A stretch of DNA of 62,152 bases, taken from the NCBI GenBank assembly GCA_025997135.1, contig BNUE01000001.1, positions 1 to 62,152 on the forward strand, given 5' to 3'. The position numbers were made by a program, and so were the translations under genes. Of the stretch, positions 55,332 through 62,152 are shown piece after piece (positions within the stretch are counted from its first letter, which is position 1; every line of letters starts with the position of its first letter). The notes under the pieces are model-generated. The model saw only the letters and a list, made by a program, of their open reading frames with translations. It did no database searches and was not told the DNA's origin. Source of the stretch: a candidate division SR1 bacterium. GTDB lineage: Bacteria > Patescibacteriota > Gracilibacteria > Absconditabacterales > Absconditicoccaceae.

Positions 55332-55890
55332 TAATCTCTCACCACGCTCCAGCCCCAAGTCCAGCAGCATTTGCCTCATCCATATCTACATGCATATCCA
55401 GTGCATAACTATCATTTGCCCTCACCACTACATTATTGAAAACCAGTGATCTCTCTCCTAGCGTTTTCACACTCACAATTTCTCAGTTGGATACTCCATA
55501 ATCTTTCGCCTCAGCTACACTCAGATGGATATGTCTCTGAGCGACAATCAATCATTGATTTAATTGAACCGTTCCTTTTGGGCCAATCAGTGTTATTTTT
55601 CAGCTTCATTCTAGGTTTCCACTCTCCCTAATTGGTGCTTTTACTCAGAGTTTGAACGTATCTGACTGCAATATTTCCACCTGAGTAAATTTTCTAAAAG
55701 GTCATAAAACTCTGACTCTATCAATAGAACCCTTATCACCCTGAATTGTGATAGTTTCCTCACACACATATTGCCCAGGCTGTGATAAGTCTTTCATCTG
55801 ACTAAATTGATAACCACTACCAAAGAGCGTATTTGCATCTGCCTCAGAGAGATGCGAATGGCGACCCGAAATACTAATAGGAACCCTCAT
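55324..55890 (-). CDS. pduL: phosphate propanoyltransferase/phosphotransacetylase PduL
   Basis: A 188-residue protein with two repeated beta-barrel halves. The zinc-binding motifs are SISGRHSHLSEADANTLFG and IVAQRHIHLSVAEAKD; LSQPGQYVCEETI, GVKAPIRESG and ALDMHVDMDEANAAGL are highly characteristic. It interconverts acyl-CoA and acyl-phosphate. In this setting it likely gives acetyl-phosphate for ATP formation in fermentation, with the 2-oxoacid:ferredoxin oxidoreductase at 46050 as one acyl-CoA source. No microcompartment genes are nearby. Confidence 0.94.
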
Positions 55891-56053
55891 AATTTTTATA
55901 ATAAAAAGTAAATATTCACTCTTCAGATAATACTATTTTCACCTCAAATTTCAAGAGAACTAAAAAACAAAGAAAATGAGACTAATTTTCCCTTGACTTT
56001 ACGAAAAAAAAACATAAACATCTTGTCAGATTTATTTTTCTATTTTAAATTCG

Positions 56054-57055
56054 ATGAAAAACAAAGCTAACAATCCAGAAATGCTAGAAAAAGAGACAAA
56101 AAAAGCTGAAAACGCCAAACACAACAATGAGATCAAAGATAATCAGCAAAAAATCACAGAAATTCTCCAGCCCACGAAACTCCAGCAATCTATCCAAGAT
56201 TTATTTCAGCAAGTATCTGGAGATGAGCAAAACACTGATTATGTTCTGGATTTTTTCATCACGATACAAAAACATCTCTTAGATAACCCTAATTTTTCAC
56301 TCGATGACCTGCGAAATACATGAGACCTCATCACCTATGATACATTGTCTTCTGGAGTTAAAATTTTGATAAAAAAGGATGGAAAATTATTTTTTGCACA
56401 GGTAAAATATGAAGAGAAGAGTGAAGAAGAGCTATATTCAGAGAGAGTGAAATTTCATAATGTATATAATCACAATAATCAAATTATGTGGTATGAAGCA
56501 CCAGTCATCATCACAGAAAACGACCTAAAAAACCATAAAATAGTAAATCTAGAAAAATTAAATCAACACAAAGTTCAACCATCCACAGATACAAATAATA
56601 TTTTAGATAACAATTTAGAAGAAGAACTTAGAAAGCTTCACACCTGAGAAGATGATGAAAATGTCTCAAAATTGATCAACGAATTAGAGATAATCACTCA
56701 ATCAGAGTACAATAACTTGCTAGAATCTGAGGAAGATCCATACGATTTTTTCGCTAAAAAAGTAGAAGAACTCTCCATAAATGAATGCGGTAATTTAGTA
56801 GAATTTTTAGCCGAAATTCCTTTTGACATACTGCTTAGTGAAGAAATTTTAATTCCTGTATATGAACAGCCAAAAAAAACTGACAATTCACGATATGCTC
56901 AGATAGCTAGTTGATGTCTCCTATGTTGAACAATCAACAAAGAATGAGCCATAGTTGCATCCCTTCAGATAATCCCCATAGTAAACAATGAAAGCAAAGT
57001 CATTCCTCTCATCTGCAAGATTGATTTAGCAGCTCTATTAACATATTTTTTATAG
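56054..57055 (+). CDS. hypothetical protein
   Basis: A 333-residue acidic protein. It starts KNKANNPEMLEKETKKAENA (coiled-coil-like, residues 1-40) and has ILIKKDGKLFFAQVKYEEK in the middle. The C-terminal segment contains closely spaced cysteines (SGCLLCGTINKEGA) and a hydrophobic end (LICKIDLAALLTYFL). TGA codons cluster in that segment. A TTGACT at 55993 may be its -35. No family is recognised. Confidence 0.7.
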
Positions 57056-57144
57056 TAATTTTAACTTCCATCAATTTTCAGTTGCATTTCACTTTCAAAT
57101 CTTTATATTAAAAGCAATTATTTTTTTATCGTTTTTGTGTACCC

Positions 57145-57774
57145 ATGGCTAGAAGATCAGCTTTTAATAGGACTATTGAGGTTCTTTTACTCCAAAACAA
57201 CAAACATCTTGGAGAAAAATATGAGATCGTGAGAGTAAAACCTATTTTCGCGAGAAATGTGCTTATTCCTCAGGGAATTGCAGTTGTCGCAGACAAAGTT
57301 GTAAAAAACAACTACGGTCAGAAAATGGCATCAGCCAAAATCACAAAAGAGAAAAAAGCGACCAGTTTTGAAGATCTTTTTACTAAAATTGCAGCAGATG
57401 ATGGATTAGAGATCATCAGAAAAGCCAACAAAGACCTGACTCTATACGCCAAAGTCGATGGAAATGACATCGCCGACCAAATCAAAACTGTCTATGGCAT
57501 CGAAGTAGAGCCACACCTATTCAAATTGAAAAAGAAACTGACTACAGCTGGCGTTTATACAGTTATCTTCGCCTACGATGACCTCAAGAGAGAGATAATC
57601 ATAAAAATCAAATGAGAACTCAGCGACAAAGACGCTAAAAATGCATCAGAAAACACAGACACAGCTACTGAAGTAGTCGAGAAGACGAGAGAAGAAATAA
57701 AAGCCGAAAAAGAAGCCAAAAAAGCCACTGACAAAGCAGACAAAATTGCCCAACTCAAAGAAAAATTTAAATAA
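57145..57774 (+). CDS. rplI: 50S ribosomal protein L9 with extended C-terminal tail
   Basis: A 209-residue protein. The N-terminal bL9 domain has TIEVLLLQNNKHLGEKYE then FARNVLIPQGIAVVADK. The C-terminal domain runs through TLYAKVDGNDIADQIKTVYG to about residue 156. A Lys/Glu/Ala-rich tail of 50 residues after a TGA glycine is longer than in typical L9 (about 150 residues). L9 binds 23S rRNA at the L1 stalk base. It is followed by an intrinsic terminator at 57818. Confidence 0.9.
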
Positions 57775-57817
57775 TTGACATAACTGAAATAATTAATAAA
57801 TTTAATAAGTATTTCTA

Positions 57818-57846
57818 CAGCATGTCATATCGATATGCTGTTTTTT
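57818..57846 (+). terminator. intrinsic terminator of rplI
   Basis: CAGCAT (57818-57823) pairs with ATGCTG (57835-57840), followed by six T. It sits between convergent genes. Confidence 0.85.
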
Positions 57847-58321
57847 ATTTCATCAAACAATTTTCACCAATTCTCAGGCTATTTTCTACGCCAGTATCTT
57901 GATTGATTTCGAGTACAAACTGTGCCTTATCTGCTGGGAAATAAGCTGGACATGAAATTGCATCCTTTGGACATGGCTCAGCCTGCTGAACATCTACGAT
58001 TTTGTAGTTTTTATCTAACCAAATCATCTCTAGTGGAATCAAAGTATTCTTCATCCAAAAGCTATAAAAATCTAACTTTTCAAAGACAAAGAGCATTCCC
58101 TCATTTGGAGCCAGAGATTCACGAAACATCAGTCAGCGTTCTCTTTCCTCTTGACTTTTTGCAATCTCTATTTTGAAGCAGGAATTTCAGCAACAAATTT
58201 GCGGTTTTGCCACTATTTTATACACTACAAAGACAAAAAACGCTAAAATCAGAATTCATCCGATACTAACAATCAGATTTTTTTGTCTTTTTTTACGACT
58301 TTTGGTAGTATTATTTGCCAT
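57845..58321 (-). CDS. DUF192 family membrane-anchored protein
   Basis: A 158-residue protein. A basic N terminus leads into one membrane segment (NLIVSIGGILILAFFVFVVY). The DUF192 domain follows: EERERGLMFRESLAPNEGML, DFYSFWMKNTLIPLEMIWLD, YKIVDVQQAEPC and KAQFVLEINQ. The family's function is unsettled. Conserved glycines (RERGLM) are TGA. Extra cysteine pairs (QICCGNSC, PCPKDAISCP) may form disulfides outside the membrane. Confidence 0.9.
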
Positions 58322-58360
58322 AAGTGCCAATTTAATGAAGATAAAGCCAGAATTTTTCTA

Positions 58361-58389
58361 TTGACTTTTTACATTTTTTGTATTATAAT
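58361..58389 (+). promoter_or_regulatory. orphan promoter facing the 3' end of the pseudouridine synthase gene
   Basis: TTGACT (58361-58366), 17-nt spacer, TATAAT (58384-58389), 19 bp before the 3' end of a minus-strand gene. No plus-strand gene follows, so a transcript would be antisense to that gene. Confidence 0.6.
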
Positions 58390-58407
58390 AAAGATACATT
58401 TAACACG

Positions 58408-59109
58408 TTACATATCCATTAGTTTATATTCTCATTCTTTCATATTTCACAGTTCAAACTTACCTTCTTTAATCCTTTGTAAGTCTATTACTTCAATTCA
58501 TAATGCAGAAAATACTCTCCTAATATGACGTTTTTTGCCTTCATTTAGGATAATTTTATATATATTTGCATTTTTTATTTGTGATATATTCTGAAATTTT
58601 AGTAAATCCTTTTTACCCAGTTCAGAGACTGACAATATTCAGTTTTTAGTTTGTTTTATCTCCAGAGCTTTTAATATTCTACTGACTTTAACCAAATATT
58701 CTTTACTCACTTCATAACTCGGATGCTCGAACTGATGGACAACCGCTGGATTTGGAGTCAACAGCACCAGCCCACGACTCTCTTTGTCCAGTCTCCCAAT
58801 ATAATATCGATGCTGAAACTCTACAGGTAATAACTGATAAATCGTCTGATTATGTTTGTCAGATTTAGACACGACATAGCCGACAGGCTTATTGAAAAGC
58901 AATATTTCATCTTTTTTTATCTCATTTTTTTGTTCAAATTTTGTTTCAATATCGCCCAATATTTTCACAGTATCACTAGACATTAATTCATATTTAAAAG
59001 ATTCAATAGGTGAATTATTGATCAGAATTTTTTTTTCTTTTATCAAGTCTACGATTTTACGACGTGAATAATGATACTGAGTTTGCAGAAAAGACAATAA
59101 AAGCATCAT
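58408..59109 (-). CDS. pseudouridine synthase, RsuA/RluB/RluE type
   Basis: A 233-residue protein. The N-terminal S4 RNA-binding domain (YHYSRRKIVDLIKEKKILIN) is followed by the catalytic domain: ILLFNKPVGYVVSKSDKHNQ, RYYIGRLDKESRGLVLLT (catalytic Asp in GRLDKES), FEHPSYEVSKEYLVKV and EGKKRHIRRVFSALG. It converts uridine to pseudouridine in rRNA. Start at the first of two adjacent ATGs. Confidence 0.92.
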
Positions 59110-59228
59110 ATCGAAAAAATTAAAACATTTACCTCACATATTCTACTAAAACTACCCACGATTTCAATCAAAAAAACCACTTGAAAAAAAAAGCTGATTT
59201 AATATAACATTTTCACATCACACGATAA

Positions 59229-59303
59229 GCCGATATAGTTCAGTCGGTAGAACACATCCATGGTAAGGATGAGACACGGGTTCAAGTCCCGTTGTTGGCT
59301 CCA
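59229..59303 (+). tRNA. tRNA-Thr (anticodon GGU)
   Basis: GCCGATATAGTTCAG start, anticodon stem CATCC/GGATG with loop ATGGTAA (GGT), T arm CGGGTTCAAGTCCCG, acceptor end GTTGGCT, and CCA encoded at 59301-59303. Confidence 0.95.
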
Positions 59304-59333
59304 TTAATATTTAACATTTAACCATTAACTTTC

Positions 59334-59678
59334 ATGGCATCTAGGACAAACAAACAAGGCATCGCAAAAAAGAAAGCTCAGCAGCAAAAACAAGCCTCTA
59401 GAACCAAGGGAGCTAGAAAATTTGACTACCCAAAGAGGAAACTTGACCTAAATGACGGCAAAGAGCGAGGAGCAATAGGTGTAGTCTCTAACCCAAAAGG
59501 CAATGAATATCATCGATTTCTCAGATGACGTAAAGTTTGTCGAGAAACCAGACTCAGGACAGACCCTGATGGATATAGATTTATCAAGACTCCATCTGGC
59601 GGTTCAGAAGTAGTTTTTGCACCAACCAGCTGACGAACCAGAAATAAACTCAGAAAAAGTATGAGAGTAAAAAAATAA
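59334..59678 (+). CDS. small basic protein, possibly ribosome-associated
   Basis: A 114-residue protein rich in Lys and Arg. It starts ASRTNKQGIAKKKAQQQKQA and has KERGAIGVVSNPKGNEYHRF then GRKVCRETRLRTDPDGYRF, ending RTRNKLRKSMRVKK. The charge and size suggest RNA or ribosome binding, but I cannot assign a family. It lies 30 bp after tRNA-Thr. Two glycines (RFLRGRK, TSGRT) are TGA. Confidence 0.7.
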
Positions 59679-59681
59679 TAT

Positions 59682-62072
59682 CTACCTACATACCTGCATT
59701 ATACCTATATCATCCACATACATTCATTCTAGATAATTCATCTCATTTTCTCGCACATATTTTTCATCTTTTCAGGCATCATAATTGACATGAAAAGCAT
59801 ACGTCTTAATTCATAAATTTTTCAGTTCCTGCAAGAAATACTTATTTTCAGCTATATTTCTCCTAGAGATAGCCAAATATTGAATTCACAAATCTTTGAT
59901 ATGTTTCATCACATCATCAGACATAAAAACCAGATTATCACTTGGCATAGGCGTTATTCATAGGTGTATCGCCTCCTCCACGGCTTCTCGTGAGAATAAT
60001 TCCATAATCATCCTATCATAAAACCAGAAACTTTCCAGCATTCTCTGCGGATCTTCAATTTTATCAGTTATCAATACGGCATCTTGATGTTCAGAAAACC
60101 ACTGGTTCACTTTTACCATATCCATCGGAGTAAATTCTCCATCTATCTTTCCAGACAAAAACTCTTTCAATGTCAGAGGAGTATCATCTATTTCACCTGT
60201 CCAGCCTATCTTCTGTTTATACATTTTCCAGTCATGAACTGCTACTAATCTATTATCTTTCGTCTGCATAAAATCCAGCTCAAACATCCTAAATCCAGCA
60301 TCATATGCCTGAGTTAAAGCTTCTCGAGAATTAGTATAATCAAATCATGAGATAGCACCGCCGCCATGAGCGATAAACTTTTGATTACATTGCAGTGATT
60401 CACCATCAGCCTGAAACTGAAAATAAGCAGATAAATAAGCCTGAATTCACGTTTCCACATTTGCCAATAAATCTTGTGTATTTTCATAATATTTTCCAGT
60501 TCCATCCTTTTCTGCCACATAAAAGTTAGTAGCCTTCAGAAATGCCCACTCCCTATTTTCTTCCATCGTCCATGGACTATTTGCCAGCTTGGAAACTATA
60601 ACTTTACCATTTGAAATCAGCTTTCTCAATCCATAAAATATATCTGTCTGTTGAGTAATATTTTCATTGATAGTTCACGGAGTAATGCCAGTCCCTACGA
60701 TAGTTGCCAATCATCTAAGTTTCCACATTTCACCCAAACTTTCCTTCTCTCATTTATTCTCTTCTGTCATTTTCCTATGATCACCTACTATAATCAGATT
60801 TCAATTATCAAAAAAGCTCCTTTCATCTAAAAATTTATAAAAATTCCATAGTTCATCATCCGCATATTTTAGAGCGTCCTTTTCTGTATTACCCTGAGGA
60901 GTCCAGTAAGGTTTATGGAAAGAAATCGTCTGCATAATCAGAACAAATGGTTTATTTTTATGCAAAAATTCATTACTTATGACTATTTCTTCGGCTTTTG
61001 CATACAGATCTCCATCAGCAGCAGCATTAAAAACATACGTATCCTTACCACTAAATGCTTCCTCTCAGACAATTTCAGTGAAATTTAGAGACTTCAGATA
61101 TTGTCTCTGATTGAGAAATGACAGACTTACAGCACTCAGAAATGTCGTCCCATAACCTTGATTATTTAGAAATTTTGGCAAACTCTCCAGATATCCACGA
61201 TGACTCACATACGAAGCTCTAGGTCATATAGGCTGTATTCCCTCCAGCAATGCAATATGTGCCGTATCAGATGTAAATCCGTTATTTATAAAATTTGTAA
61301 AAGTCATACCAGAACTAGCAATTTTATCGAAATTTGGCAAATTATTATTTTTCCCGCCGACAGCCAACGAGTCAATCGGAGACAAGGATTCTGCAAAGAT
61401 AATAATAAGATTTAGTCTTTCTCAGCTTCATTCTACAGACTCAAAAAAATCCTTATAACCTCCATTTTTTGCCTCACTTTGTTCATAAGTCATAAGAGTT
61501 TCTTTTTCCATCAAAGATCTGGCATTTGTACTGATAATATTTGCAGGTATATCTCACAGTCTAACACTCTGAGTCGCCAACGCCAGCATCAGCAATATTA
61601 CAGGAATAATCAGAAATCTCTGTTCATAAGCACGAAAATAATCCCTAGATACGACAAAAATCAGAAATAAAAAGCAGATCAAAGCTCATGCCAGTCCACC
61701 TACCACAGTAGGGGCGAAATAAGTCAAGGCTTCACCTAATAATTCTCACATTTCACTCACTGGACTATTTGTATTGAATATAAATAAAATCACCGTATCT
61801 ATCAGATAAAGCAAACTAGAAGCTCATAAAATCAAGATAAGTCAGCTTTTTATCACTATGTTTTTAGACTTAAAACCTAATCGTGAAAGCCCAATCAGTA
61901 TCAGTAAAACTATAAAATCTGAAAATAAATAAGAAAAAAAAGTCTGAATGCCTTCTATATAATTCTCCGAAATTCAAAAAGTCTGATAAGCCAATGCTCC
62001 AGCCTTATAAACCATCACGATAAAAAAGAAAACCAGAGTAGCGATAATGTAATTTTTGTATTTTTTAAACAT
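59682..62072 (-). CDS. LtaS-like sulfatase-fold membrane protein fused to a glycerophosphodiesterase domain
   Basis: A 796-residue protein. About five N-terminal membrane segments (residues 1-190) are followed by an alkaline-phosphatase/sulfatase fold: RLNLIIIFAESLSPID (metal region, Glu), TFTNFINNGFTSDTAHIALL (nucleophile Thr/Ser region), PFVLIMQTISFHKPY (His) and NGNLIIVGDHRKM (metal Asp-His). The C-terminal 230 residues are GDPD-like: FIAHGGGAISGFDYTNSREA, MFELDFMQTKDNRLVAVHDW. LtaS enzymes polymerise glycerol-phosphate; GDPDs cleave glycerophosphodiesters. I chose the ATG at 62072; an in-frame ATG at 62144 exists near the window edge. Many glycines are TGA. Confidence 0.85.
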
Positions 62073-62152
62073 AAAACAGATAATATATTTTGCAATTTCG
62101 TTTTCAATGTAATTTTTCAGAAAGAATCTCTCTGTAAAGTACATCTCCACAA

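Overview
The window reads sensibly only if TGA is translated as glycine (genetic code 25). Dozens of conserved proteins (RimO, NrdD, NrdG, MurG, MiaB, GatB, MutL, DnaJ, AsnS, EngB, an ABC-F ATPase) are cut by TGA under the standard code and become full length, with TGA exactly at invariant glycines, when it is read as Gly. All assigned stops are TAA or TAG. With the low GC content (about one third), this points to a candidate phyla radiation bacterium of the Gracilibacteria (BD1-5/GN02) or Absconditabacteria (SR1). I cannot choose between the two from the sequence. In rimO about 12 of 20 glycines are TGA.

Layout. 1-20.9 kb: a heptamer repeat array, a conserved hypothetical gene, rimO, tRNA-Ile, a TGA-free secreted Ig-like protein with a type IX-like sorting domain, nrdD-nrdG behind NrdR boxes, murG, miaB, a CCA-adding enzyme split into two genes 1.7 kb apart (GNAT acetyltransferase and zinc peptidase between), an AbiEii-type toxin-antitoxin pair, a VirD4/TraD-like ATPase, palindromic repeats, a FISUMP surface protein, and a second heptamer array with the same flank. 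21-32 kb: a DsbA-like thioredoxin, a Na/Pi transporter, an endonuclease/phosphatase-family protein, gatB, a duplicated block (two paralogous membrane proteins, a gatB fragment, a YhcG nuclease), mutL and a TGA-free lipoprotein. 32-43 kb: VirB4-like ATPase, ABC-F, a TGA-free secreted lipase with a sorting domain, and a 1080-residue calcium-repeat/PKD surface protein. 43-48 kb: lemA region, nitroreductase, rpmE, PH-domain protein, 2-oxoacid:ferredoxin oxidoreductase beta subunit, asnS. 48-62 kb: a 1365-residue protein of unknown function, engB, dnaJ, a DinD-like gene behind a duplicated leader, pduL, a hypothetical gene, rplI, a DUF192 protein, a pseudouridine synthase, tRNA-Thr, a small basic protein and a sulfatase/LtaS-like protein fused to a glycerophosphodiesterase domain.

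How the parts fit. The core genes suggest an anaerobic, fermentative, reduced cell: class III ribonucleotide reductase, ferredoxin-linked 2-oxoacid oxidoreductase, and PduL for acyl-CoA to acyl-phosphate. The surface genes and the two secretion-type ATPases suit a host-attached lifestyle, though that is inference.

Most unusual signals: (i) four genes that use no TGA glycine codons, each behind a near-identical TTGACT/TATAAT promoter and followed by its own intrinsic terminator; (ii) two promoter-terminator pairs with no gene between them; (iii) a strongly over-represented AAAAGCTGA word; (iv) the split CCA enzyme; (v) a FISUMP gene whose 3' end changes abruptly in codon use, like a diversity-generating target; and (vi) a palindromic element caught as an insertion inside one copy of a tandem repeat. 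All coordinates, translations and motif counts were worked out by eye; no searches were run.
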